A DNA stretch of 64,000 nt from Tardiphaga alba. Its GTDB lineage: Bacteria > Pseudomonadota > Alphaproteobacteria > Rhizobiales > Xanthobacteraceae. How positions within the stretch are numbered: the stretch's first letter is position 1; each line of letters starts with the position of its first letter. The notes below the pieces were generated by a model, which was not told the DNA's origin, made no database searches, and worked only from the letters and a program-made list of their open reading frames with translations. This document shows positions 53,505 to 61,907 of this stretch, piece by piece. The DNA lies in the NCBI RefSeq assembly GCF_018279705.1, contig NZ_CP036498.1, positions 5,287,001-5,351,000 of the forward strand. Reading direction: 5' to 3'. The translations under genes and the position numbers were made by a program.

Positions 53505-54205
53505 ATGAGCAATGCCCCGCTGATGCCAAAGGCGACGGCCGTGTGGCTGGTGGACAACACCGCGCTGACCTTCGACCAGGTCGCCGATTTCACCAAAATG
53601 CACGTGCTCGAAGTCCGCGCCATTGCCGATGGCGACGCCGCCCAGGGCATCAAGGGCATGGATCCGATCTCGAACGGCCAATTGACCCGTGACGAGATCG
53701 AACGCGGCGAAAACGACGCGAATTACCGCCTGAAGCTCGAAGAGAGCAAGGTCGTGCTGCCGCCCGCCGCCAAGAAGAAGGGCCCGCGCTACACCCCGGT
53801 GTCGCGCCGCCACGAACGCCCCAGCGCGATCCTCTGGCTGGTCCGGAACCATCCGGAACTCAAGGATGCCCAGATCATGCGTCTGGTCGGCACCACCAAG
53901 ACCACCATCGCCTCGATCCGCGATCGCACCCACTGGAACGCGCAGACCCTAACCCCGATGGATCCGGTGACCCTCGGCCTGTGCTCGCAGCTCGAACTCG
54001 ATTTCGAAGTGCAGCGCGCCGCGAAGGAAAAGCCGCTGGACCAGCAGGCCTATGGGGCGCCACGCTGCTGCCGGCGTCGGAAACGACCCGCAAGGACGAG
54101 TACGAAGGCGCCGAGCGCGGCGACGACGATCTCAATGTGGATGCCGTGTTCGCGAAGCTGAAGGGCATCGGCGGCGGCAAGCCGCGCGACGAGGACGAAG
54201 AGTAG
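53505..54205 (+). pseudogene. trcR: TrcR/DUF1013-family cell-cycle regulator, frameshifted near the C-terminus
   Basis: An alphaproteobacterial regulator conserved alongside cell-cycle genes. AAAGGAG precedes the ATG at 53505. Residues 1-185 match DUF1013 (MPKATAVWLVDNTALTF, PRYTPVSRRHERPSAILWL, GTTKTTIASIRDRTHWN). After QQAYGA the frame leaves the family: one G/C is missing at about 54055 (TAT GGG GC- GCC ACG). The next frame continues ATLLPASETTRKDEYEGAE and ends in KPRDEDEE at 54205 (233 aa). As sequenced the frame ends at 54161. Because the protein is highly conserved, a consensus error is more likely than decay. Confidence 0.88.
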
Positions 54206-54240
54206 GCGATTTCGCGATCAGTGGATTGCTGAAGAGACAA

Positions 54241-54269
54241 ACGCGGCGAGGAAACTCGTCGCGTTTTTT
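54241..54269 (+). terminator. Rho-independent terminator after trcR
   Basis: ACGCGGCGAG (54241-54250), a GAAA tetraloop, CTCGTCGCGT (54255-54264), then five more T. The stem is ten pairs with one G-U. It lies 36 bases after the stop of the restored trcR frame. Confidence 0.88.
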
Positions 54270-54290
54270 GTTGAGCGCGCGGCTCTTGCT

Positions 54291-54457
54291 TCTCCCTCCC
54301 CAAGCGGCGAAGCCGCGCAGCGGGGAGGGTGGATTGAAGCGAGCGTTCAGCGAGCTTCGAGACGGGTGGGGTCTCTCAGCACGGAAGACGTCACGTTGGG
54401 CTCCCCACCCGGCGCTACGCGCCACCCTCCCCATTCGCTTCGCTCCGGGGAGGGAGA
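54291..54457. repeat. Dispersed intergenic repeat, family E
   Basis: TCTCCCTCCCCAAGCGGCGAAGCCGCGCAGCGGGGAGGGTGG is followed at the right end by CCACCCTCCCCATTCGCTTCGCTCCGGGGAGGGAG in opposing orientation, with GGGTGGGG / CCCCACCC arms inside. This is a large compound palindrome of a kind common in Bradyrhizobium genomes; one copy is seen in this window. Confidence 0.65.
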
Positions 54458-54476
54458 CCACACGCCTCCGCGCGCC

Positions 54477-54695
54477 TCACGCCTTCTTCAAGAACTCCGT
54501 GCGCAGCACCAGGCCCTTCACCTTGTCGGTGCGGCCTTCGATTTCGTCTTCATTGTCGGTGAGATGGATGTTCTTGATCATCGTCCCGCGCTTCAGCACG
54601 GTGGATGAGCCTTTCAGCTTCAGGTCCTTGATGAGCGTGACGGTGTCGCCCTCAGCGAGCAGCGCGCCGTTCGAATCCCTGACCTTTATATCCAT
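54477..54695 (-). CDS. PhnA/YjdM-type protein
   Basis: A 72-residue protein of the PhnA C-terminal domain family: VRDSNGALLAEGDTVTLIKDLKLKG, then KRGTMIKNIHLTDNEDEIEG. It is a small beta-barrel. Many genomes annotate it as alkylphosphonate utilisation protein, but a role in phosphonate use is not established. It lacks the N-terminal zinc ribbon of the longer forms. GGGAAGAG precedes the ATG. Confidence 0.88.
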   Translation of the reverse strand: MDIKVRDSNGALLAEGDTVTLIKDLKLKGSSTVLKRGTMIKNIHLTDNEDEIEGRTDKVKGLVLRTEFLKKA

Positions 54696-54834
54696 GATCT
54701 CTTCCCAATGGTGCGATGGTATTGTCGCGACCCAACAGGATGCAGGCCCGGAAAGCAACAGGCAGGGCTACAAAAAAGGGGCCGACTTGCGCCGGCCCCT
54801 CAGTCACACACAGAGATCGTGAAGCTTATTCTTC

Positions 54835-54886
54835 AGAGCATGATCTCGCCCGAAAACCGGAATCCACTTTTCGGGATCATGCTCTT
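54835..54886. repeat. REP-like palindrome, family A copy 4 (inverted)
   Basis: AGAGCATGATC-TCG-CCCGAAAA .. TTTTCGG-GATCATGCTCT. The order of inner parts is reversed relative to the other three copies. Its right end overlaps the ompW stop codon (54885-54887), so it can act on the ompW 3' end. Confidence 0.8.
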
Positions 54887-55592
54887 AGAACTTGTAGGTG
54901 ATGCCGGTGCCGATCAGCCACGGATCGAGCTTGACCTGACCGGTGATCGCCGTGCCGTTAGCAAGCGTGCCTTCCCAGTCCGGACGCATCCACATCTTCT
55001 TGACGTCCACGTTCCAGCCCCAATGCTTGTCGATCATGTAGTCGAAACCGAACTGCAGGACTGGCGCGGCCGTGTCCTTCAGCGAGCTGTTGGTCACCGT
55101 GACACCGGCATTCGCCGTATTGCCGGCCGACTGGCTGAAGAACCAAGTGTAGTTCACACCGGCGCCGATATAGGGCTTGAAAGCGCCGAACTGGGTGAAG
55201 TGATACTGGAAAGTCAGGGTCGGCGGCAGCAGCCAGGCCTTACCGACATCGAGACCGGCCAGTGCGCCGTCGCCAGTCACGTGATGCTTGGTGACGCCGA
55301 GGATGAGTTCAGCGGCGAGGTTCGGCGTGAAGAAGTAGGAGATGTCGATTTCCGGAACGACCTGGTCCGAGGTCTTCAGGCTCGAACCTGGAACCTGATG
55401 GACCGAGCCGCCATCTTCTGGAACGACAGCGAGCGCGCGCACGCGGATCATCCAGGGATTCCAGAGATCCACCGCCGGCACTGCCTTGTAGACCGGCTTG
55501 GCGGCGAGATCGGCTGCGTGGCCGGTTGTAGAAATGCCCGTGATGGCCGTCGCGGCCAGCAGCAGCGACATCGTGGTCCAGATCGTCTTCAT
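54885..55592 (-). CDS. OmpW-family outer-membrane protein
   Basis: A 235-residue eight-stranded barrel. The signal peptide is cleaved near GHAA. OmpW motifs are PWMIRVRALAVVPEDGG, SYFFTPNLAAELILGVTKH, LPPTLTFQYHF and FKPYIGAGVNYTWFF. It ends LIGTGITYKF with terminal Phe. The family forms small pores for hydrophobic compounds. The start at 55592 follows GGGGCG; upstream in-frame codons show no signal. Confidence 0.9.
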   Translation of the reverse strand: MKTIWTTMSLLLAATAITGISTTGHAADLAAKPVYKAVPAVDLWNPWMIRVRALAVVPEDGGSVHQVPGSSLKTSDQVVPEIDISYFFTPNLAAELILGVTKHHVTGDGALAGLDVGKAWLLPPTLTFQYHFTQFGAFKPYIGAGVNYTWFFSQSAGNTANAGVTVTNSSLKDTAAPVLQFGFDYMIDKHWGWNVDVKKMWMRPDWEGTLANGTAITGQVKLDPWLIGTGITYKF

Positions 55593-55852
55593 GGCAAAGC
55601 GCCCCAACTTTCGAATTGTCTCGGGTGAATGATCCCACCGTCGGTGTATGCGAAAGACGACAGCTGGCCTGCGCGAACGTTGATGTCGCTCAAAGCGCAG
55701 GCGCGTCACAGGGCGATGCCACGCGCGCGTTGCAGGACGGCCACACGGAATTGAGGGATATCAAGAAAAGAACGCAACCACAGATGCGGACGGGCGGCGC
55801 ATGATCCGCGAGCCGATTGACCGACGGCGGACTGCGGCTGCGATTCGGCGCC

Positions 55853-56119
55853 TTACGGCCGATTCGGATTGTTCAGCATGTATTCGCCGAGATCGCGCTG
55901 CTTGCGATCAGCGCGGGCGATGGCATTGCTGCGCTGAACGTCGCGATCCCGGCGACAGGCCGAATATTCCGGCGAACCGACCGCGACGCCATTGGCGCGG
56001 CAGATCGCATCGTCATCGTCGCCGAGGCTCGACATCGGCACATCGGTCCGCCGCGCGCAGGCGCCGAGCAGTGTGGCAGCGAGCGTCAGGGCGATGAGAG
56101 ATGTCGGGGCGAGGCGCAT
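55853..56119 (-). CDS. Small lipoprotein
   Basis: An 88-residue protein with a lipoprotein signal ending in LLGAC (lipobox, Cys20 lipidated). A short soluble part contains GDDDDAICRANGVAVGSPEYSAC and a basic DRDVQRSNAIARADRKQRDLGE. Similar small lipoproteins occur across Bradyrhizobium; the role is unknown. AGGA precedes the ATG. Confidence 0.78.
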   Translation of the reverse strand: MRLAPTSLIALTLAATLLGACARRTDVPMSSLGDDDDAICRANGVAVGSPEYSACRRDRDVQRSNAIARADRKQRDLGEYMLNNPNRP

Positions 56120-56180
56120 GCGGGAATCCTGTCGGCGATAGGGCCGTGTTTAGCGCGAAATGCGGGGATTGTAAGGTGCC

Positions 56181-58082
56181 TTACACCCTTCCCTTCAGCG
56201 CCACGCCGATCTCATCCAGCGATTTCGGGTCCTCGATGGTCGCGGGCATGGTCCAGGTTTCGCCGTCGGCGATCTTCTTGATGGTGCCGCGGAGAATCTT
56301 TCCGGAGCGGGTCTTCGGCAGGCGCGTGACCGCGATAGCGAGCTTGAAGGCGGCGACCGGGCCGAGCTTGTCACGCACCAGCGCCACGACTTCCTTCTCG
56401 ATCTCGGCATTGGAACGCGACACGCCAGCCTTGAGCACCAGGAAACCGCAGGGCACCTCACCCTTGATATTGTCCTTGATGCCCAGCACGGCGCATTCGG
56501 CGACATCGGGATGCGAGGCCAGAATCTCCTCCATGCCGCCGGTGGAGAGGCGGTGGCCGGCGACATTGATGATGTCGTCGGTGCGGCCCATCACATAGAC
56601 ATAGCCGTCCTCATCGAGATAACCGGCATCGGAGGTTTTGTAGTAGCCGGGGAATTCATTGAAATAGGCTTCCTTGCAGCGTGCATCCTGCTCCCACAGC
56701 GTGGGCAGGCAGGCAGGCGGCATCGGCAGCTTGATGACGATGGAGCCCATGGTGCCCGCCGGCACCGGCTTTGCGGCCTCGTCCACCACCTCGACCTTGT
56801 AGCCGGGCATCGGCACCGTGGGCGATCCGTGCTTCACGGGCAGCATGCCCAGGCCAACCGGATTGCCGGCGATGCACCAACCCGTCTCGGTCTGCCACCA
56901 GTGATCGATCACCGGCACCTTTAGCTGCTTCTCGGCCCAGTCCACCGTCGGCGGATCGGCGCGCTCGCCTGCGAGGAAGAGCGTGCGAAAATGCGACAGA
57001 TCGTATTTGCGGATGAAGTGGCCCTCCGGATCATCCTTGCGGATGGCACGGAAAGCCGTCGGCGCCGTGAAGAAGGCGACAGCCTTGTGTTCGGAGATCA
57101 CACGCCAGAACGCGCCCGCATCGGGCGTGCCCACCGGCTTGCCCTCATACATGATCGAGGTCGCGCCATGGAACAGCGGCGCATAGATGATGTAGCTATG
57201 GCCGACCACCCAGCCGATATCGGAGCCGCACCACCACACCTCGCCGGGCTTCACGCCGTAGAGATTTTCCATCGACCAGGCGAGCGCGACCGCATGGCCG
57301 CCATTGTCGCGCACGACGCCTTTCGGCTTTCCGGTCGTGCCTGACGTATAGAGGATATAGAGCGGATCGGTCGCCTGCACCGGCACGCATTCGGCGGATT
57401 TCTTCGCCGCGATCGCCGCGCTGCGCAGCTCGGCCCAGTCGTGATCGCGGCCTTCGATCAGTTCACAGCGCTGCTGGGGACGCTGCAGGATGATGCAGCC
57501 GCCGGGCTTGGCGCTGGACAGTGCAATCGCCTCATCGAGCAGCGGCTTATATTGCACGATGCGGCCGGGCTCGATGCCGCAGCTTGCGGACAGGATCAGT
57601 TTCGGCCGCGCATCATCGATGCGCGTCGCGAGTTCTTTCGCCGCGAAGCCGCCGAACACCACCGAATGCACCGCACCGATGCGCGCGCAGGCGAGCATGG
57701 CAACGACGGCCTCCGGCACCATCGGCATATAGAGAATGACGCGATCGCCCTTGCCGACGCCATGCTCCTGCAGGACGGCGCCGAGCACCTGGGTTTCATG
57801 CAGCAATTCAGCGTAGGTGAATTTGCGGATCTCGTTGGTCAGCGGCGAGTCATGGATCAGCGCGACCTGATCGGCACGGCCGCGCACCACATGGCGGTCC
57901 AGCGCATTGTAGCAGGTGTTGAGCACGCCGCCCGCAAACCAGCGGCCATAAAGGCCCAGCGTGGGATCGAACACCTTTTCCGCTGGCACGATCCAGTCGA
58001 TCGCCTTGGCCGCCTCGCCCCAGAAAGCTTCCGGATCGGACAGCGACTGCGCGTGGACCTCGTGATAGCGGCTGGTTGTCAT
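56181..58082 (-). CDS. prpE: Propionyl-CoA synthetase / acetyl-CoA synthetase-like
   Basis: A 633-residue AMP-forming acyl-CoA synthetase. P-loop YTSGTTGKPKGVVRDNGGH, the motif YKTSDAGYLDEDGYVYVMGRTDDIINVAG and catalytic Lys in KTRSGKILRGTI are present. RDNGGH and the N-terminus MTTSRYHEVHAQSLSDPEAFW match PrpE rather than Acs. It makes propionyl-CoA (or acetyl-CoA) from the acid. GGGAGG precedes the ATG. It lies 52 bases after the TPR gene and may belong to the same transcript as the TAXI binding protein. Confidence 0.92.
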   Translation of the reverse strand: MTTSRYHEVHAQSLSDPEAFWGEAAKAIDWIVPAEKVFDPTLGLYGRWFAGGVLNTCYNALDRHVVRGRADQVALIHDSPLTNEIRKFTYAELLHETQVLGAVLQEHGVGKGDRVILYMPMVPEAVVAMLACARIGAVHSVVFGGFAAKELATRIDDARPKLILSASCGIEPGRIVQYKPLLDEAIALSSAKPGGCIILQRPQQRCELIEGRDHDWAELRSAAIAAKKSAECVPVQATDPLYILYTSGTTGKPKGVVRDNGGHAVALAWSMENLYGVKPGEVWWCGSDIGWVVGHSYIIYAPLFHGATSIMYEGKPVGTPDAGAFWRVISEHKAVAFFTAPTAFRAIRKDDPEGHFIRKYDLSHFRTLFLAGERADPPTVDWAEKQLKVPVIDHWWQTETGWCIAGNPVGLGMLPVKHGSPTVPMPGYKVEVVDEAAKPVPAGTMGSIVIKLPMPPACLPTLWEQDARCKEAYFNEFPGYYKTSDAGYLDEDGYVYVMGRTDDIINVAGHRLSTGGMEEILASHPDVAECAVLGIKDNIKGEVPCGFLVLKAGVSRSNAEIEKEVVALVRDKLGPVAAFKLAIAVTRLPKTRSGKILRGTIKKIADGETWTMPATIEDPKSLDEIGVALKGRV

Positions 58083-58134
58083 CGCGTGCCTCCCGTTCCG
58101 ATTTATTTTCTCCGGATTGTCACGGGATACGCTT

Positions 58135-58647
58135 CTATTTCAAGGGGGCCTTTGGTGGGGGCTGCACCGACATCTTCGCGCCCATGCGTTCGATCTCCTG
58201 CGCCAGCGCCTTGTAATTGGCGCGCACGGCCTCGTTCTGCGGATCGATCTTCAGCGCCGCGCCGAAATCGCGGATCGCGCGCGGGCGATCGCCCTTCTTG
58301 CGCAAGAGTTCGCCGCGAGCATTGAGAAGATCAGGCCGCGTCAGATCGATCTTCAGCGCCGCATCGTAATCGGCGATGGCGAGATCGGTCTGGTCCTTGC
58401 GGGCATAGGCAGCGCCGCGCGCGCTCGCCGCCTTGAGGCGATCGGCCGTCATCACTTTCTCGTTGCCGATCAGCTCGCCGCAGATCGCAATGATCCTGTC
58501 GTCATCGCCAGCCACCACTGCCGCGAAGCAGGGTGCCGTGTCGACCTTGGACGCCACCGGTGTTTCCGGATCGGTATCGACAGCCGCATGCGCATTGCAG
58601 GCAGAGAACAGAAACATGACGGCAAAAGAATAGATCGACAGACGCAT
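58135..58647 (-). CDS. Exported tetratricopeptide-repeat protein
   Basis: A 170-residue protein with a signal peptide (SFAVMFLFSACNAHA; the SAC could be a lipobox) and three TPR-like helical pairs (ARGAAYARKDQTDLAIADYDAAL, LNARGELLRKKGDRPRAIRDFGAAL, RANYKALAQEIERM). TPRs bind peptides or proteins. The ATG shares one base with the stop of the TAXI binding-protein gene (TAATG), so it is translationally coupled to it. The function is unknown. Confidence 0.83.
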   Translation of the reverse strand: MRLSIYSFAVMFLFSACNAHAAVDTDPETPVASKVDTAPCFAAVVAGDDDRIIAICGELIGNEKVMTADRLKAASARGAAYARKDQTDLAIADYDAALKIDLTRPDLLNARGELLRKKGDRPRAIRDFGAALKIDPQNEAVRANYKALAQEIERMGAKMSVQPPPKAPLK

Positions 58648-59606
58648 TACTTGATCAGGCCCTTTTCACGATAATAGCGCACCGCGCCCGGGTGCAGCGG
58701 CACCGGGCTGCGACTCACGGCGGCCGCGAGCTTGATTTCATGTCCCGCACGATGCGCGACAGCGAGTCCATCGACCGCATCGAACAGGCGCTTGGTCATC
58801 TGATAGACCAGCTCATCGCTCACCGATGCGCTGGTCACCAGATAGTTCATCACCGATGCGGTCGGCACAGGTTTCGGCTGGCCGCGATAGGTGTCCGCCG
58901 GAATCGTGGCAGGCCGGAACGGCGCACCGAGCTTCTTCACGACCGCGGGCGATACCGGCACCAGTACCGTATCGCTGTTATCGGTCAGTTCCTTGATCGA
59001 GGTCACACCGAGCCCTGCGGATTGCAGCGAGGCATCAAGCTTGTTGTCGATCATCCGCTTGGTGGATTCCGCAAACGGGATCATCTCGGCGCGGCCGAGC
59101 GACGCGAAGTTCATTCCGGCAGCCTTCAAGATCGCGCGGGCCTCGAGTTCGGTGCCCGATTTCTCGGCCCCGACGGCGAGGCTCTTGCCTTGTAGATCCT
59201 TGAGGGAACGAATGCCGCTCGCTTTGGTGGCGACGATCTGGACATAGTTCGGATACAGCGCGCCGATGACACGCAACCCGTCGAGCTTGCCGGCAAAGCC
59301 GGCCTGCGCATCACCGCGCCAGCCGGCCATGAGTGCATCGCCGAGCGCGAAGGCGACCTGCCCGGTGCCCTGCTGCAACCGCATCAGATTGGCGACCGAA
59401 CCATCGGTTGTCTCCACCAGCACCTTCGCGCCGGGAATATCCGCATAGACCATGCCGATGCTGACGCCGAGCGGATAGTAAACGCCCGAACTGCCGCCGG
59501 TGAGGATGGCGATCGGCTCTGCGCGCGCGAGCGGTGCCCATAGAGCGAACATGCCCGCAACTAATGCGATGCAGCATCGCCGTCCTGTCATTCGATATCT
59601 GATCAT
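58647..59606 (-). CDS. TAXI-family TRAP solute-binding protein (divergent copy)
   Basis: A 319-residue periplasmic binding protein with a signal peptide cleaved near ARAE. TAXI features are ILTGGSSGVYYPLGVSIGMVYA, LQQGTGQVAFALGDALMAG, LKDLQGKSLAVGAEKSGTE and VPLHPGAVRYYREKGLIK. It is less similar to the two copies at 61908 and 62904 than these are to each other. It is transcribed away from the permease gene with a 195-base shared upstream region. The start at 59606 or 59591 is uncertain. It may supply a different ligand. Confidence 0.87.
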   Translation of the reverse strand: MIRYRMTGRRCCIALVAGMFALWAPLARAEPIAILTGGSSGVYYPLGVSIGMVYADIPGAKVLVETTDGSVANLMRLQQGTGQVAFALGDALMAGWRGDAQAGFAGKLDGLRVIGALYPNYVQIVATKASGIRSLKDLQGKSLAVGAEKSGTELEARAILKAAGMNFASLGRAEMIPFAESTKRMIDNKLDASLQSAGLGVTSIKELTDNSDTVLVPVSPAVVKKLGAPFRPATIPADTYRGQPKPVPTASVMNYLVTSASVSDELVYQMTKRLFDAVDGLAVAHRAGHEIKLAAAVSRSPVPLHPGAVRYYREKGLIK

Positions 59607-59801
59607 GCGGGATCGAACGTGAACCGGTCACCGCGCCGGGTCAATTGGCGCATGGACGCATCGCACGCGTGGCAACGCACGCGCGACGAAAGTTTCACAG
59701 GTCAACCCTTGCGCCAGCCGGTCAAAACGGCATGAATGCGCCGCACTAAAACTAATAAGGCCGGGAAATCCGGCTCACGGGAAAATCCCGGGGGAAGAAA
59801 C

Positions 59802-61832
59802 ATGGCTGACGACAAAGCGCACGCGACCGATGGCAACAAAATCGTCGAAGCGGAGATCATCTCCGACGCCACGATGCAGAAGGTCGAGGAGCTGATCGAA
59901 GCCGAAGAGGGCGCCGCAAACCGTCTGATGGGTTGGGCCGGCACCATCTCCACCGGCATCGCGGTGACGATGAGCCTGTTTCACCTCTATGCCGCCTATG
60001 CGATCGTGCCGACGCAGGAACTGCGCTACATCCACGTCGCTTTCACGCTCGTGCTTGCCTTCATGCTCTTCCCCGTCGCCCGCCGGTTCCGCGACCGCGC
60101 GCGCTGGTGGGATATCCTGCCCGGCATCGTCGCCATTGCCACCATCGTCTATGCGCTGTGGGGCGGCGAAGACTTCACCGATCGCGCCACCCTGCCCGAT
60201 CACGTGGACGTGGTCGTCGGCATCGTCTTCATCCTGCTGCTGCTGGAGGCGACGCGCCGCACCACCGGCTGGATCATGCCGGTCGTCTCCATCTTCTTCA
60301 TCGCCTATGCCATGCTCGGCCCGCATCTGCCGGCGCCGTGGACGCATCGCGGCTATGACCTGCCGCGCCTCGTCGGCCATCTCTTCATCACGCTGGAAGG
60401 CATCTTCGGCGTCGCGGTGGATGTCTCGGCGACGCTGATCATCCTGTTCACAATCTATGGCGCCTTCCTCGCGCAATCCGGCGCAGGCAAATTCTTCATC
60501 GATTTCTCGCTGGCGCTGATGGGCAACAAGCCCAATGCCGCCGGCCGCACCGTGGTGCTGTCGTCCTTCCTGCTCGGCGGCCCCTCCGGTTCGGGCGTCG
60601 CCACCACCGTGATGATCGGCACCGTGGCCGCGCCGATGCTGAAGAAGGCCGGCTTCGAGAAGAATGCCGCCGGCGGCCTGCTGGCCGCGGGCGGTCTCGG
60701 CGCCATCCTGTCGCCGCCGGTGCTGGGCGCCGCCGCTTTCCTGATCGCCGAATTCCTCAAGATCAGCTATCTCGACGTGATCTGGATGGCCACCATCCCG
60801 ACCATCCTCTACTACCTCTCGCTGCTGATCATGGTGGAGATCGACGCCAAGCGCTTCGGCGCGAAGAACGTCAACATCACGCCCGAGCTTGGCTTGGGCA
60901 CCATGACCAAGCGCTACGGCTTCCACTTCATCTCGCTGCTCGCCGTCGTCGTCTTCATGGTGATCGGCTTCTCGCCGGCATTATCGGTGTTCTATGCGAT
61001 CCTGGTGACGCTGGCGCTGAGCTTCCTGCGCAAGGACACCGCCTTGATGCCGAAGAAGCTAGTGAAGGCGCTCTCCGAAGGCTCGATCGGCGCGCTCAAT
61101 GCCGCCACCACCTGCGCCTGCGCCGGCATCGTGGTCGGCGTCGTCACCCTCACCGGCCTCGGCCTGAAATTCTCGTCCATCGTCATCGCTTATGCCGGCG
61201 GCAGCCTGCTGCTGACGGCGCTCTATACGGCGCTGATCGTCTGGATCATCGGTCTCGCCGTGCCGGTGACTGCGTCCTACATCATCTGCGCCGTCATCGC
61301 CGCCCCCGCGCTGATCAAGCTCGGCGTGCCCGATTACGCCGCACACATGTTCATCTTCTATTACGCCGTGCTCTCGGAAGTCTCACCGCCCACCGCGCTG
61401 TCGCCCTTCGCAGCGGCGGCCATCACCGGCGGCGATCCCTACAAGACCACGCTGCAATCCTGGAAATATACGCTGCCGGCCTTCCTGGTGCCGTTCGTGT
61501 TCGTGTGCGATCCGCAAGGCGTCGGCCTCTTGCTGTCGATCCCGAAGGGCGGCTCGTGGGTGGATATCGTCGAGATCACCTTCAAGACCACCTGCGGCCT
61601 GCTAGCGCTCGCAGCCTGCGCGCAGAACTGGGGTCTGCGACAAAATACGCCGATCGAGCGCGGACTGCTTCTGCTATCCGGATTGCTGCTGGTGTTCCCG
61701 AGCCTGATCGAGGCGATCATCGAAGCCATCATCGGCCGCGACATCAGTTACACATTCCTGCCGGGCCTGATCATCGGCCTCGGCGTCCTCTTCTGGCAGG
61801 CGCGCACCCGCGCCCAGCCGGTAGCTGCGTAG
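59802..61832 (+). CDS. TRAP transporter fused permease (4TM/12TM, TAXI type)
   Basis: A 676-residue inner-membrane protein with a charged cytoplasmic N-terminus, a DctQ-like part (about residues 40-180), and a DctM-like part with repeated Gly-rich re-entrant motifs GGPSGSGVATTVMIG, GGLGAILSPPVLGAAAFL and PVTASYIICAVIAAPALIKLG. Fusion of the small and large subunits is the rule for TAXI transporters, which are Na+- or H+-driven. GGGGGAAGAAAC precedes the ATG. It is followed by two binding-protein genes in the same direction (76 and 40 bases apart). Confidence 0.93.
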   Translation: MADDKAHATDGNKIVEAEIISDATMQKVEELIEAEEGAANRLMGWAGTISTGIAVTMSLFHLYAAYAIVPTQELRYIHVAFTLVLAFMLFPVARRFRDRARWWDILPGIVAIATIVYALWGGEDFTDRATLPDHVDVVVGIVFILLLLEATRRTTGWIMPVVSIFFIAYAMLGPHLPAPWTHRGYDLPRLVGHLFITLEGIFGVAVDVSATLIILFTIYGAFLAQSGAGKFFIDFSLALMGNKPNAAGRTVVLSSFLLGGPSGSGVATTVMIGTVAAPMLKKAGFEKNAAGGLLAAGGLGAILSPPVLGAAAFLIAEFLKISYLDVIWMATIPTILYYLSLLIMVEIDAKRFGAKNVNITPELGLGTMTKRYGFHFISLLAVVVFMVIGFSPALSVFYAILVTLALSFLRKDTALMPKKLVKALSEGSIGALNAATTCACAGIVVGVVTLTGLGLKFSSIVIAYAGGSLLLTALYTALIVWIIGLAVPVTASYIICAVIAAPALIKLGVPDYAAHMFIFYYAVLSEVSPPTALSPFAAAAITGGDPYKTTLQSWKYTLPAFLVPFVFVCDPQGVGLLLSIPKGGSWVDIVEITFKTTCGLLALAACAQNWGLRQNTPIERGLLLLSGLLLVFPSLIEAIIEAIIGRDISYTFLPGLIIGLGVLFWQARTRAQPVAA

Positions 61833-61907
61833 GAGACGCGACGACAAGAAAAACACGACAGCGGACGCCGCACATAAGCGGCGCCGCCAACTTCAGGGAG
61901 TGCAACG

